A stretch of 64,000 nucleotides of DNA from Acanthopleura granulata (taxonomy: Eukaryota; Mollusca; Polyplacophora; Chitonida; Chitonidae): NCBI GenBank assembly GCA_016165875.1, contig JABBOT010000023.1, forward strand, positions 2,480,001 through 2,544,000. Reading direction: 5' to 3'. The notes under the pieces are model-generated. The model saw nothing but the letters and a program-made list of their open reading frames with translations. It made no database searches and was not told the origin of the DNA. The translations under genes and the position numbers were made by a program. Position 1 is the stretch's first letter, and each line of letters starts with the position of its first letter. Positions 1-13,811 of the stretch are shown piece after piece.

Positions 1-3000
1 CTAGATTATGGGGACAGATAACTGCATGAAGTTTAAAATAACCCTCCTGGCTCGGCTGTATCATCATGCGTTTTCACTGCGATCTCAAACACTGGGACAG
101 GTAAATCGATTGGGGAAACACGTACAATGTCTGCTATAGCTACCTGAACTCCGTGTACCTTGGCCTCTCCAATACGAGCGGTCTGATTGTAAAAGCGAGT
201 CACACTCACAGGTAAAAATCAGTATTCGTTTGCACCTATTTCACCTGGACGAAGTGAAATTAACCCCGGTTCTACACAAGCATGTGCAGAGTATATCTCT
301 CCCATGTGCACGCCGCTGGATTATCTGGCTAGCCAGCGCAAGTAAACTACACGTTATGTACATACTTTACCTGCATGGGAATCGCCCCGGTCACTTTTAT
401 CTGTCCCGCCGGTTGTCGGTAAGAAAAGAGAAGACGACCCAGCCTCGCTGAATGTCGGCCTAACCTCAGCTACACTGTCAACAACCACACAGTCGTGTTT
501 CGAACTCAGCCTGCGACGTCACGCAGCAGTCTATGCTTACAGTTGATTCAGACGATGGGTGCGCTGAAGAAAAACGCGCCTCTCTAGTTTCACCCGCACC
601 ATAGCCCCACCCGGACAAAGCAAAGATAGGAGAGCACACCTGTGAATTTTCTGTGACGCAAGCACTTCCACGTAACCCACAAGTGCAATCACGACCTAGG
701 CCGTCTTAAGCAAAAAGCTTTAGCGACACCCACCCCGCTAGCGCCCCCATGTAAGTTGCCTGTCGCGCCGGGCCAAGGTTACCCACACTGCTGAAGTCTT
801 TAAGGTTAAAATCATTCAACCGGCAAACGCCTACGGATGTTAACAATCACAACGAAATGCTCTTAGACCTAATGATTTTTTTATCCCTTGACTTGACACT
901 AAAAGAAATATGTTTAGTATGATACTAAATGTAAACCATTGTTGAGGCCTTCAGTCTTTCCACGCGATAGATTGACCTGTCCTGTCTGTATCATGACAGC
1001 CTACAGTACATTTGTCTTGAGTATAGATTCTGAAAATCTGAGTCCAACTGGAACGTTTCTCAAATTATAATGTATTCAGGACAACATATGCGAAATGTTA
1101 TTTTATGATCTTGTAATACGGGGGGGGGGGGTAGCATACAAAAACCAGTCAGAGCCACCCATCGTGATTTTGTTGGTTTGTTTATTTATTTATTTATTTA
1201 TTTATTTATATAAGATTTGTAGTCCTACGTACGCTGTTTTGAAGACGATTGCTCTATAGGCGACTGGTTTCGTCGGTTGAGAAAACCGAACAGAGCCTCA
1301 ACACACCTACGCCATGGCGATAGTGAATAGGGTCTATATCCTCCATTCGAACACCACTAGACCGGTACGGCATCGCCTACTCACAGAGCATTGTTTTAAT
1401 TTGTAGATATGAATTATATTTGATGAAAACTTAACCAGACAACCCACTTTCAGGCATCCCGATATCACCTGTTCATCCAATGGGAAAGTCAATGTAGTCT
1501 GTATTGTTTATTCCTACTTTTACAGTGGCCACGATTTGACGACTATAATTGGTTACGTATAGAAGGCCTACTCCAGGGAACAATGGTCAACCCGGTTTGG
1601 CTCCGAGCCCACATTACACGTGGGAAATGTGTACCTCATTAATGGTGATTATGGGCCCTAAAAATGAGGTCACCTGTGAGCGTTCCCTAACGATTTAGTG
1701 GTCATTTGGGGCGATGACCGGTACATATCAGGCCAGATTTGGGCCACACCAAGTTATTTTCGGCCGACATCCAATTTGTCATGGTCATACGCGTAACTAG
1801 TGAGGAATATATATATAGACCTAGATCTAATTAACGGTCACAAGTTCTCTCACCATACATGCAAAGCTTCTAGGGGACAAAAATACTTTCATTCTGCGTA
1901 GGATAAAACACAAAGTGAACGTTTAAAACATACGTGTGGGTCTATATACCAATGAAACAAGGAAAAACATATAAGAAAAAACAACCCTTACTACCACTGC
2001 ATTCTTGGTTTTGTTATCTCTATTATTAATTATCCGCTCAGAAGGTGTGAGCGATTTTATGCATGTACAAAGCCTCGCAAATATAGGAATTAATCGATAT
2101 TACAATGGCCATACTTTGTGACCTATAGATTGATTATACATTGCATAGATACATTAACTATGAAACAATGCCTTGCAAACATTTTCTGTTCGTCTTACAA
2201 TCAATGTAAATCGTCCCAGCACTGTGTGTGTTATATCTAACCTGTGGCACGAAACGTATACCATTTGCACCTTAACTCGCCCAGGTACAGACTATGTAAA
2301 ACTGATAGTGCATGGAACTTTCAAGCCAGGTGATTCTAAAATGGAATTTGATGATATTTTTGTGGAAATTATTTATTTTTCCGAATTTCCTAATAGATTT
2401 TACCTCCACGAAGGCTACATTATGGAAAGAAAAATTAATCTTATGCCAAGATAAATTATATTCTTGTTCATTCAAGACGGAACGAAGGCCTACATATGCT
2501 TTTGTAGAAGATCGACGCCATCTTGGATTGACATGTATACTGTCAGTCAGTTATATTTATATATGTCTGCTCAACCGGACGTAGCGATTAAACATTTCAG
2601 AAAATACAAAATTATAGACCAACAAATTTTCATAAATGGATGTTATGCAAGGAATGATCAATTGCTTCCGTTGTTTTATTGGTTATACACCTTATTCAAG
2701 CACAGAATATATTTGACTTTCAGTTAGGTTTAAGGTCGGAGGAAATCAGGAAAGATCTGGAGGAAAGAGCATGCGCCTCATCAATATGAACTGGATAAAC
2801 CTCCTTGTGTATAAGGCCGCAACGCAGGAAATTGTTTACAATTTGCTAAACTGGCCTACCGTATACTGCTTTCAATAAACCTTAATTTCGTAGGCCCATG
2901 TTCAAAGATTTTAGCGCAAGTTTTGTAGATCACATATATGTTGATAAAAATTAGAATCTAGATTGCTGTATATAAATAACAATAATCTGTGGAGGTATAG

Positions 3001-4100
3001 AAGTTTTTTTGACCAGGGGTTTAAAAGAAAAAAAATAAAGAAATTTACATGCAGGACTGAGACAGGCGACAATCTGAGTATAGGGGACCCAGAAGCCTGC
3101 GAAACGACAGTCAGGTGACCTTGCCGCATAACCTATATAAAAACGACAAGTCCGGTTACGCTGCTCGTCATAACCTGTTAAAACAACATGCAGTCAGGTT
3201 ACGTGAATCAGCCTTTACACAGTTTTGATACATATACATCACGGTTATCGCAATACCAATTTCCACACTCCGGTCCGCCATGCAGCCACTTGGCCTATAT
3301 TACCATGAACATGTGATACAGTTTTTGTACACAACACAATATGTACCAGTGGGTATTCCGACAGATTCCAAATCTACGTGGCATATATAATATGTCACCT
3401 CCCGCGGTGGAATAACAACAATACACTATATATACTTACTCAGTATGTAGTATATGGGCGCTTCACAGTAAATCAATGCCAAATCTGATGGCACGTTTTT
3501 ACATAAATACCTGTAGATATAGCACAATGTCAGTGTCCGATGACCGAATAAATATGTACAGTAAACTCAACAGCCAGGTATTTTGTCGTCAAGATAACCA
3601 TATTGTAGACTGTAGGGTCATGTCTCTATCATGCCAGAGGATGGAAGCCTCGAGATCCAGGTTATACGCAGGATGGTGGGTTATAGCATGTATGAAGATG
3701 TGTTATAAGTCTGGGCTCTAGCATGCATCAGGACGAAGGGACGTCATTCGGGGACTTGCACGAGCCGCTGTGTCATACAGTTATTTTGGCCCGGAAACAA
3801 TCATAAAAAAGTACCGTGTAGAGTGGTAAAATAATCAGGCCGCTGAATTAAATGGTTTCCAGTTGACCGCAATCAGAAACATGAATGGTGCGACGTATAG
3901 GTCTATCATTTTGCGGTTATGTACCAGGGACCGCGCGGATATCTGGGATGGATAGTGCATATACTAAATATGTATATATATATATATATAGATCTACGTA
4001 CATGTATGTCTGTGCGTAGGCCGACAGTTCGAGGACGTGGAAATAATAATGTTGTATAACTGTAATTTGATTTCATTGTCGCTAAACGATGGTTGTCAGT
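1..4100. other. gene-poor stretch, no gene recognised
   Basis: The first ~830 bases are richer in G+C and CpG than the rest and could be the edge of a promoter or CpG-rich region of a gene lying to the left, but no exon with convincing splice sites is visible. The remainder is AT-rich. Simple repeats seen are a run of 12 G at 1120-1131, an (ATTT)n tract at about 1180-1210 and a (TA)n tract at about 3968-3990. ORFs here are short and show no recognisable domain. Confidence 0.6.
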
Positions 4101-4109
4101 TTTATGGTT

Positions 4110-4400
4110 GGACATCGGAAGGTCCTAGGTAAACCATCGACCTATGGTAAGTCACTAGGGAACTTTCTCATACATGCATATATGCACACCATATTGGTCG
4201 AATACAAGTGACTTTTAACGACCGTTTCACCAGCGTCGTTGACCGCATGTTGTCACCAAGACCCCACGAACAGTGAGAGCGGGGGAAAACACATAAATTA
4301 ACTCCCCTGCCCAAAGCTAGGATAGAACCAGCACCTCGCATTGTGTCCTTGTCATTGAAAAGCCAAACGACCTTACCACTCAGCCACGACGCCCCCCTGT
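4110..4400 (-). mobile_element. tRNA-derived SINE, group B, near full length
   Basis: Read on the minus strand it starts with a tRNA-like head: an A-box-like TGGCTGAGTGGTAAGG close to 4385 and a B-box-like GGTTCTATCC near 4330. The body matches the copy at 36.26-36.56 kb, sharing for example CACACCATATTG on the plus strand at about 4181-4192. A 101-codon minus-strand ORF across it is a by-product of the element, not a gene. Confidence 0.6.
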
Positions 4401-4589
4401 ATAAGGTCTGCTCGACAAATACAGAGTTATAATGGGCTCCATATGCCGCAACTCTTCTCACAACTGAATGCATGTCTAAACTGTAACAGTCTTAGTGCAT
4501 GGATTTTTTAACCCGTTCATGCCATGCGTACTTATATTTTGTGGTTATGACTATATATACATTGAGTAATCGTCCAACGTCATACAGAT

Positions 4590-4736
4590 TTCCTTTCCGA
4601 CTGTAGGAAGGTTCGCCAGCAACCTGCGGATGGTTGTGAGTTTCCCCCGGGCTCTGCCCGGTTTCCTCCCACCACAATGCTGTCCGCCGTCGTATAAGTG
4701 AAATATTCTTGAGTAGTCCGTAAAACACCGATCAAA

Positions 4737-4772
<36 letters not shown>
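4590..4772 (+). mobile_element. tRNA-derived SINE, group A, 5'-truncated
   Basis: It contains the conserved body (CCAGCAACCTGCGGATGG, then GGGCTCTGCCCGGTTTCC), the shared 3' module around GTGAAATATTCTTGAGTA, and an (ATAA)n tail of about 35 bases that ends the copy. The tRNA-like head is missing. Confidence 0.85.
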
Positions 4773-7700
4773 CACCCAGCGTACTATATATGTAGGCTAC
4801 CTGTATATAGAAATGCACGAGAGTTCCTAACTGCATACTGGCTCTTCATCACATCTACAAGCAGCATGGTAGCAACAAGACAGCTGTGAAAAATGAAATT
4901 CCGTGAGAAAATCCAAGATAGTTGTCTCCCATATGCTTTGGCACTAGACGCCTGCCATTTAGCTGCCGAGATAGTGATCGTGTCTTGCTGGCTCATTCGA
5001 TAAAGCGTCACTGTCTTTACCACATGGCCGTCTAAGCATTGAGTCACATGCTCGAATTCAGCTCTTGGTGTTTGGCTGAGGCTTTAAGTCCAGAAGTTTG
5101 TCAGTTCCCTGGCAAGGTACACTGATATTCTCCGGGCACTCTAGCTTCATCAACCCATAAACCCGGCTATATATACTAAGCCCTCTGCAAGCTTTTCTGT
5201 ACAAGAATGAATAAATGATTATGGTTTAACAACAAATTGGCTTTACTTCCGCCATATCGTGCACGGAGAATATGATTACATCCAAAATAACAAAACGGAA
5301 AAAAAAATCACGTTTTTAACCAGAAATTGGGCTGTTATAACTTTCGAAAACCACATTAATATAGTCTGAATGCGACTTCAGTTTGCTCCAGTTATGGCTA
5401 TAGGATTGAGATTCTATATTCTTTTCATCAGCGGGAGACGTCCGCGGGTGTTCTATACAAAAAAGCATAGACCGTATCACCAGAGAAAACAAAGTCAATG
5501 CTGTGTCTGTTTGATTACATAGTCTGATTTGACCTTAAAGTTCACCCCATCCCGGCACTCAGCTAAACCTCAATAGTGGGCGGATTAATGCTGCGAGAAA
5601 ATGCGGATTCATGCTTGAGAAAAAATAAATACGACGTGCACTGACATAGGTACAATGTCTGTAGCCGGGTTTGGCTGGGTCTAGGTCATCCGGACCTCTG
5701 TTGGATAGATCCAGACAGAAAAACTCGGGATGGGTGGGGGTGGGGTGGACACAGTATATAGACATAGGTAAACACACGTGCATAAGGACTCTGCTACAAC
5801 AGAGATCCACCGAAACAGGATTTTGAACAAACATATACGTTTCTGTGTCTACACGTCTGTTCATCCCAGTTTGAAAGGAATACTTGTATAGCCTGATTGT
5901 GTTAATAATAGGTCAGTTATCAGCATGGTTCCTGCATGGGGGCAGGTTAGACTGGGTGTGGCTAAGTGGAGGGAGTAGAATGTGAGGATGGCATTTAGTT
6001 GAATTAACTTCTTGGTATCGTGAAGCGTAATGTAATATTAATATTATGGTCATCTTATGTAATGAGATCCATATGTATACTGCAAAAGTAGTTCTAACGA
6101 AATCTGAACCCATGCCGATATACGTGCAATAGCTGCTGGAAGAGAACAAAACTTTGGCGACAAAACATGTATACATAGGAAGATTTTACTGAAGTAAAGA
6201 AATAATCTTATTCCAGACACAACAAGAAATCCAGATTCCAAACTGTATACACTGTAAAGGAATGAATGATTATGGCGTAAGGCCACCATGGCAAAACTTC
6301 AGCCATATAGTCGGGATAATCTAGATGTTTGATTTAAGACACACTGCAGATGATTTCATCCCTACTGAAGAAATCGAGACAGTTTAGAACTGATCTTCCA
6401 TGTGCACTGAATTAAGTATTATTCCAAGCACAGAGAAGGGGTGCTAGAATCATAATCCATATGCTGCACACTCTCAGGAAGTCAGGATCTCGAGAATCGA
6501 AAATGCTAGATTTCGGCAACGAGAGCAGAACTCCAGACACTTTGAAGAAATCGGATCCCAGAAACAACCGGAGCAGTCTTCTTAAGGTCACAGCAAAGCA
6601 GGCAATTTTTTGGAAACAGGGAAGAAATTTCCTTCGAGACAGATTGAAGAAGTTCTACCTAGAAGCACAGCCAATGAAGAAGTCTTCTTTCAAGGAAAGA
6701 AAGCCAGAAAGTGACACCTCGAATAACGACAATTCCCTCTCAAAGAATTAGGGAATATTACAGTGAAACTGGTCAGTTTTATACATACAAATCGAAGACG
6801 CCAATATCTGTGCTTCTTCAGACAACACATCTGTTTCTACACATTTATACACTGCTACTCCTGTGGTAATAAAATTAAAACGCGCCAAAAAACACACACT
6901 TGACATCTTTTCCCTTCCAGGAAACAATGATTCAGTTTATGTAAAGTTATTTATAGCATGTATTCATCCAATTTCCGTCATGATGAAAAAGGATGAAATA
7001 TTGCCAATATGGCCGGCGTTAAGCCCGAATCAACCATTTGTTCGAAATTCCAAGATCGATGAAGGCTAAATGAGGAACAATAATAAATTTGTAAGATGGA
7101 CAAGTTAACGATTACAAGAGCCACAGCAGTAATTCTGGTATTCTTCAGTATTTGTACACGGTTAGGCACTGAGAAAAGGCCGCCAGGAATTCCTACACAA
7201 ACGCGTGCATGCATTATGGCACTCCAATCCTTCACGGATTGTTTAGTGTTCTCAAAAGCTATACTACACCTTCAACATCAGCTCTGTTTGCAGAACAAAT
7301 AACATTAAGAACCAATCACTGACAGATTCTATTGCATACGCAAACGAGAAAGGCGTAAATCACTGGAAGAAAAGGCGTTAGTGGTATTTTCCGGTGACGT
7401 GGAGTTAAGTGGTCAGCTAAAACAGTGGACAGCATTTACTATCAGACGGGATGCAGTCAGGAATATAAAGCACTGTGGTAGTGTATGTACTCTAACTCAT
7501 GCAAAAAAACTTGGGCTTATCTATCACTGGTGACCGTTATTGTGTAGCCTTGAATACACACATAAGCATACGTCTACCAGCACTCCAGGGTAAAAAAAAA
7601 ATAATGACTTGAATGGAAGAGCATGTATTGGTACAGATGACTACGAAATACGACTAATAATAATGCCTAACCGCCAACTACAGACAAGGAACGGCCATTT

Positions 7701-9190
7701 GTTTCCCGAGGTTCTTATTCAAATATAATCTATTTGCTGCTTCAAGAAAGAGGGAAATATGACTCATGACGAAAATTTTCTTCATATGGTAAAAAAAGGG
7801 GAAAAAAACAACAAAAAACAAAACAAAAACCAGATTATAGGATGTATCGTGAAGAAGCATGCACTGAAAACTCAGCTTACCCTTAAAATAATTTTTCACT
7901 AAATCATTCACCCGAGGAAGGAAAAACTGCATTTTCTTCAATCTAATCGATTAGTCTGTTTCTTACCAAAAATTAATTCGTGATCAGGAATGGAATAATT
8001 CGTTACCAGAAATGGAGTAATCCGGTAATTTGACGAAATGTAATCCCTCTTCCCTCAGGAAACGGATTTAACGGAAGATTGTTTCGAAGGTGCTTGAGAC
8101 TCCATCGTTTAGTAACGGAGACGGACCATAAAATAAATATAAACGTTGATCAAGGAAATAATAGCTATATCAAATTTTTCTTTCAATTGGACACTTGCAA
8201 GCACAGGTTATATTTATAACATCATGTGAAGCACATAATTTAACTAAAATCAATCCGATGTTAAATGGGGAGTGAAAACAAACCTACATGTACATGGAAA
8301 TGTACAGTAGGGGATGCACAACAGGGTATAGGTGTCAGGCAAGTGCAGCAGAAAATAATCAGGGATGACAAGAAATGACTTTCAATAAATTATATTTTAA
8401 ACAGATTAATAGATGAAGCCATGCTGACGTCAACTAGATGTACATTTAGCATGCAAGGAGCCGGATTGCGCGGAGCTAACCACTGGCCCTTGGCTGGTAT
8501 AGGGAAAAAAAACCAGCCGACCTGAAGCCCCAGTTGAACTGAGGCCCGCAAGACCACATCGGTTATAACTCCCTGCGAGCTACGATTTTAATTTTTCACT
8601 TTAGTTATCCTCATGGCACGGGGTCACACACTGCACGGTTGCCCCGACATCGTCAAAAGGCAAGCAACAAGGTGTACAATGGGAAAATGCGCCGTTTGAT
8701 GTTGACCTGATGTTGTCCCGATCGAGTCATCAGAAGCTCTATTCTCAGGCACGTGCTATAAAACGGTCATGGCCCACTGCCCAATTCCGTCCATGGCGGA
8801 TTGCTGATGAGGCCAGGACCCTTTGTTAGGGGATAAGTGCTTACAATGTAGGAGGCCATCTGGAGCGTTGGGCGTTTAAGGTCAACCGGTTAGGTTGAAG
8901 TATAATAATAATGGTGGATTGTTAGACACTTTCCGGTCATATTTTCTTTAAAGCTGGTGAGTTTTGTTATGTACATTTCAAGGAATCAGCATCTAAATAC
9001 GCCAAACATGTGCTCTCGTCTGGTAACAAATAGACATGTATTTTCTGTAGGGCTGAGTAAATGTTTATGCTCCAGCTGGGGTATTTTGGTATATCCGACA
9101 TGATGTGCATGCTTAATGGGCAGTTTATCCACGATCGCGCGCCAAAGTGCCAAGACATATACTTAGGCAGTTAACAATCATATTCACCGT
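4773..9190. other. gene-poor stretch, no gene recognised
   Basis: AT-rich intergenic sequence. Fragments of another dispersed repeat with the core GATTATGG(C/T)(T/G)TAA recur near 5216, 6265, 13390 and 13485. A 96-codon Lys/Ser-rich plus-strand ORF at 6461-6751 was considered (see findings) but has no recognisable domain. Nothing else rises above background. Confidence 0.5.
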
Positions 9191-9203
9191 ATTCACCATA
9201 CGT

Positions 9204-9209
9204 TTTATT
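9204..9209 (-). terminator. candidate polyadenylation signal AATAAA
   Basis: Minus-strand AATAAA lies 38 bases after the stop codon of the candidate exon ending at 9247. The spacing suits a short 3' UTR, but AATAAA is common in AT-rich DNA, so this only mildly supports a gene here. Confidence 0.25.
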
Positions 9210-9246
9210 CACCAAGAGCATTTATCAGCATTTGTGGAGCAAACTG

Positions 9247-9485
9247 CTACATCCATGATTCTATCTCTGATGTACCAATGTAACAACATGTTTTCAACAT
9301 CCGATTGAGCACATACTTGGACAAGGGACGAAATGCTAAACGAAACCTGCGTTTGTGTAAATGGCCATGTTTTTTTAAGGTCTGTGTCCAGGGGTCTTCA
9401 ATCCCGGTCATGGTGTTTCCCACAAAAGAAAACATTAGCAACTCCTCAACTGACAGGCCCGAAAGAGTGGTGCTTGCTTTGTTTT
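9247..9485 (-). CDS. candidate terminal exon of an unrecognised small gene
   Basis: The product is not recognised. On the minus strand a plausible acceptor (TTAACTCACAG) precedes an open segment of 78 codons that starts in phase (2 nt + 78 codons) and ends in TAG. It reads through SGLSVEELLMFSFVGNTM and a basic stretch (KKHGHLHKRRFRLAFR). An in-frame stop lies just before the acceptor, as expected of an intron, and AATAAA follows 38 nt after the stop. An X-box/CRE pair lies 210-285 bp upstream. The first exon is not certain: an ATG at about 9577 with a weak GT donor near 9538 would keep frame through a ~52-bp intron, or translation could begin at the internal ATG at 9435. Random ORFs of this length are frequent in this window, so the call is tentative. 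Confidence 0.22.
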
Positions 9486-9696
9486 CTGTGAGTTAATGAA
9501 ATACGTGCCAATCGTGCCAATAATAAAGGTATTTAACCATATTGTACAGGTCGTCTAAAAAAATTAATTAGATCCATGAATTTCGTATGACACTAGATAT
9601 ATTGGGTAATATTCACCTTCAGATGTGTCTGTTTACGAACATGTCGGAATGTCTGTCTAGGCAGAGCCTATCCTGATCAAACCCTGACGTGTATAG

Positions 9697-9704
9697 TGAC
9701 GTCA
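9697..9704 (-). promoter_or_regulatory. perfect CRE palindrome TGACGTCA
   Basis: The 8-base palindrome TGACGTCA is the consensus site of CREB/ATF bZIP factors. It lies 51 bases from the X-box at 9756, an X-box/CRE spacing reminiscent of composite RFX promoters. A TATA-like TATTTAAG lies between them on the minus strand, near 9723-9730. Confidence 0.45.
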
Positions 9705-9755
9705 AAACAAAGAACGATGTAAATCTTAAATACACAAAGAAGCCACAAATGTCCA

Positions 9756-9769
9756 GTTGCCATGACAAC
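9756..9769. promoter_or_regulatory. RFX X-box, GTTGCCATGACAAC
   Basis: This 14-mer differs at one position from the palindromic RFX consensus GTTGCCATGGCAAC. Chance occurrence of such a close match in 64 kb is low (of order 0.02 by simple base-frequency reasoning). No recognised ciliary gene is adjacent; the nearest candidate is the minus-strand exon at 9247-9485. Confidence 0.5.
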
Positions 9770-9829
9770 CTTTCGCCAACAATTGACCTGGAAAATGTAT
9801 TTAATCCTAACGTATAGTAGTGCGCGAAT

Positions 9830-12800
9830 CTTCGGCACGTGATGGCCCTCAAGCCGATAACATTCGCTCTCTCCCAGAATTCAAAGCGGCCTTAGTTGAG
9901 TACATATAGTAACATGTGCGGGGCGTCACACGGTCATACAAAATTATCTAATTGTACGTCATTCTGTTCACATATTTCGGAGATTATATATCATATATTA
10001 CAAGCATATATTTAGCATCGTCAATACCAGATGCCACGAAATAAAGCCGTATATATTATATGTCTTTTTATTAAAACTAAATATACATATTCATATTAAT
10101 GACTGGACAATCAGAAATCGTGATACATCGATTTTACCGAGAAAAGTGATAACAGACTCTACATAATTACTCTCGGAACATCATGTCAAATTGTGGCAAG
10201 ATGGCTTGATAGTATATGTATTTGGAAGTATAGAAACATCCCGACGGGATATCATGTATGGTAAAATGCAAATGAAATGTATTAGATAGCTTCACGCACA
10301 GCTGTTGTTGCGAGCCAATTAATGACAGGATTGTCAGTACAGAAGAAAGACATAACGGAAAAACATGGCTAATACGTACTTAACTGATTGTTAGTGAATG
10401 GCGCTGCACGGAAAATGGTGGAAGAGCGACAGAGTTTAATTTAGTAAATGCCATTTAGAAACTGGTATTAGTATCATGATGTGTGCTCCCAGTAATATGG
10501 TATTGTTAAATTGCTGGTCTCATCCACGCAATCAAGGAGTTTGTCTAGCCCTTCTGTTAAACCTAAGGGGCATATATTACTTCATGTCACATTAAGTATG
10601 AAGTTACCGTGTGATATGTACGGTGCAGTGTAATGGAGTACGAACAATAATACTGTTGCATGTATATAGTGTAAAACGTGGCGTCCGCCCATTGTGGGTG
10701 CATGGGGATGTGTATAACAGTTCAAAATTATGTTTAACCAGTGGCATTCCAGTCCCGGCAAGGGTGCACACGAACCTCAACAACATTTAACCTACTCAGG
10801 TGTAGTGGTATTTTGGCAATTTGGTGATCTAATCAATGTTTTGAAAACCCGCTGAAGGTATCCTTAAGATTGCATGAAGACTTCCACATATAATTTGAAA
10901 TGCAAACGTAACAGCCGTTTTCACTTCAGATGTTAAAGGACGACATATATAGGGAACATTTTGTGAACATCGACCCTACTGCCTTCATTTCAATGTCTTA
11001 ATTTAAAATTTAAATACTCCCACACCGTGACACTCACTTCTTTAAGGCTTTCAGCAAACTTCCTCATAACACATAAGCTTTCGTTGTCATGGACACTGAG
11101 TCACATGAATTTTAAACGAACTACTATATATATACATTCGTGCAGAAGGACCTATTTAACCCGTTATTTATTCGAATATTTTGATGTCCCAATATGTCTG
11201 CGCTTTTTTTTTGTTACATTTTCTTTACTAGGTATACATGTTAAACTCACTCAGTGAGTTTCAGTGAGTCTCAGGTACGTTGTATGATGTTTTTTGCAAT
11301 GTGGTCCAGACGACAGCATAAGGCAACGTATTAATACGTAGTACACAAAAAAAAGAGGCGGAAGAGCTGACAGGCGTGCTTATATACCATGGTGTTCTCA
11401 CGCTTTTCCTTAATAGTATCTGCTAGCAGTATTGTATCCATGCAAGCCTTGGGTCGCCTACATAAATACGTATGTATTTGTACGTGGGTATATAGGGGAC
11501 TGCAGAAGCAGCAAGCAGTATGTTTTCTGGTCCATTCAATCCTCACAGTAAATATTTCCCGAAACGTTTCCTTCTGTTTCCATGGCCTCAATCTTTAATT
11601 TGGTTACAATCTTTACACCTTAATATATGTATATGGCTAGCACCAATTTGTGCAAATACTATATAGCCTCCGAATTGTTCAGTTTTCGATGACGTCATGA
11701 AATGTCCTTTCTTCAGGAATTTGATATACATGTATATGTATCTTCTGTTGCGAGTTTTGATATTGTGTTGACAAGAATAAAACGAGACCCTCGCCTCAAT
11801 ACTCGTACACCGATTGACTTGTTCCAGTCCCATGCTCAAACCGTCTGAGTTGTTCAAGCCACAATGCTAAATGTTAAAATCCGAAACCTCCATAGTCTCT
11901 GGACGAAGAACTACAACAGGCAACAATACATTTTTGTCATCTCCAAAAGCAAAGGTGTTCGGCTAGGTCATTACATAGAGAGGCGTGTTAAGTATAGTAG
12001 TTGTGTGGTTGTATATGTAGAGATATCATGGTTTTGTTCCGCCCGTTGGCTACAGAGCGCCTCGCTCATGTAATACAATATAGGCAAGGAACCGGTTACG
12101 TGTGAAACCGGGGATCTCGTCGTCACAACACACAGGTCAGCTCTTTAGGCGTTATGTAGATCACTAAAGTAAAATATGTTACCTGGTGACAGGTGCAAAC
12201 GTCTCGGTTCTTCTATCTATGAACAGAGTATACACCCAAAGCGATGGTCTGGTCCAGCAGTCTCACAGGTAAACTCCGAAATGCGACAGGTAAGTGGGGA
12301 GGTGTATCACGGCGGACGAATCAAACGCAAATCTAGGCTATTTATATAGACAGCTGTGATCTGGTGTCGCGCGGGTATCTCTCTCCGTTATAAGACAACA
12401 TTAACATCTTGCAGACGCCCTAACGAGCTTTTGATATACATCAGTAGGTGTACAGGTAACCTAAGCAGCTCTCCACACCTCCGGGGCAATCACTCGGCGA
12501 AAATCTCGCACGCCCTCCCAGCCACTGTTTTGGTTTGTGGTTTAGCTGAGGTGGTTCCAGAAGGGGGGTATCGCATGTCACATAAATACGCGGGCATTTC
12601 AGAAACCTGTGGCATTATTGATATTTTCTTGATCGTATAGGACAGCAGGTCAGTACCTGGCAATCCAGGTACAAGTAGAAAGGACATTGATCGACGACAA
12701 AGCTCGAGAAAATGTCGCGGTTGTTTTTACTTTGATGACTAGACATTGTATCCTGTCTTAGATCCTGCCATTGATTTCTGCTGTGCTCGATCCTCATGTA

Positions 12801-13550
12801 GGAGAATCAATTAACCGTAATGTCTGAATACGCTAGCATTAACCTTTACATCTGTACACACCGAAGTATGTTAAATACGTTAATTAAAGCAGGTAAGTTT
12901 AACAATAGCGGAGTGTGTTCTTATGTACAGACTTAACATCTAGACGTGGATATTTTACTTAATGCAATTGGTCCTCCCTTAACGTCACAATCAGCAAAAC
13001 TCAGTTTGTCATGTATACCTCTTCAACGCCATTAAAATTACTACCTTGCTAAAACCAATTTCAGTTGTTTTGAAATGTTTATTACTATTTGTGTTCACTT
13101 GGTAAGACTGGCCCAAGGTTCGGCTGTTACCTTCAATGGAATGTTAAGAGAATGCCAGTTTGCCTTGGAAACAAGTTGGGACAAATCAGTTGGCTGAGGT
13201 ACATGCCAACGTCAACAACCTGCAGTCGTTATTTGCCAAAACAGACCAGAAAGTGCTTTTAATCACTTGGAGAAAATTTGTTACGAAGAGAAAGATCCGA
13301 ACAAGCGGTCTTAATTCCTGGTTAAAGGTCAGTAGATGCAGCAAGGTTGACGGTTAAAGGGAATAAAATCTAGTAAGAAGTATAGGCTTATGGACGGTTA
13401 TGGCTTAACGCCACTCCAGTGCCATTATAGTCATATTCATGGTGATCTATAGCATAAGAAAAAAAAAAAGGGAGAGAAAATAAACGATGGTGGCTTAAGT
13501 CTTCTCCAGCAGTATATATATATACTGTAGCCCAATCGTGGCGGTCTATC
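9830..13550. other. intergenic, no gene recognised
   Basis: AT-rich sequence with short ORFs in several frames and no exon that can be linked to a neighbour. The part at 12.1-12.7 kb is richer in G+C but shows no recognisable coding or RNA feature. Confidence 0.5.
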
Positions 13551-13554
13551 GTAA

Positions 13555-13811
13555 GAGGTGGCCGAGGAGGTTAGCACGCCAGCGCGGCGTAATGTCCCAG
13601 GTACCTCTCACCGATGAGGTCGTTGTAAGTTCAACTCCAGCTCATGCTGGCTTCCAGCAGTACATGGGAAAGTCCGCCAGTAACCTGCGGATGATGATGG
13701 GTTTCCCCTGGGCTGTGCCCGGTTCCCTCCCACTACAAGGCTGGCCGCCCTCGTATATGTGAAATATTCTTGAGTAGGGCGTAAGACACCAATCCAATAA
13801 ATAAATAAATA
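13555..13811 (+). mobile_element. tRNA-derived SINE, group A, full length
   Basis: The tRNA-like head has an A-box-like TGGCCGAGGAGGTTAGCA and a B-box-like GTAAGTTCAACTCC. The conserved body (GCCAGTAACCTGCGGATG; GGGCTGTGCCCGGTTCCC), the shared 3' module around GTGAAATATTCTTGAGTA and an (AATA)n tail follow. Confidence 0.88.

Noticed and set aside
4168..4473. 101-codon minus-strand ORF
   Set aside because: It lies across a tRNA-headed SINE whose A- and B-box-like sites are visible; the frame is incidental.
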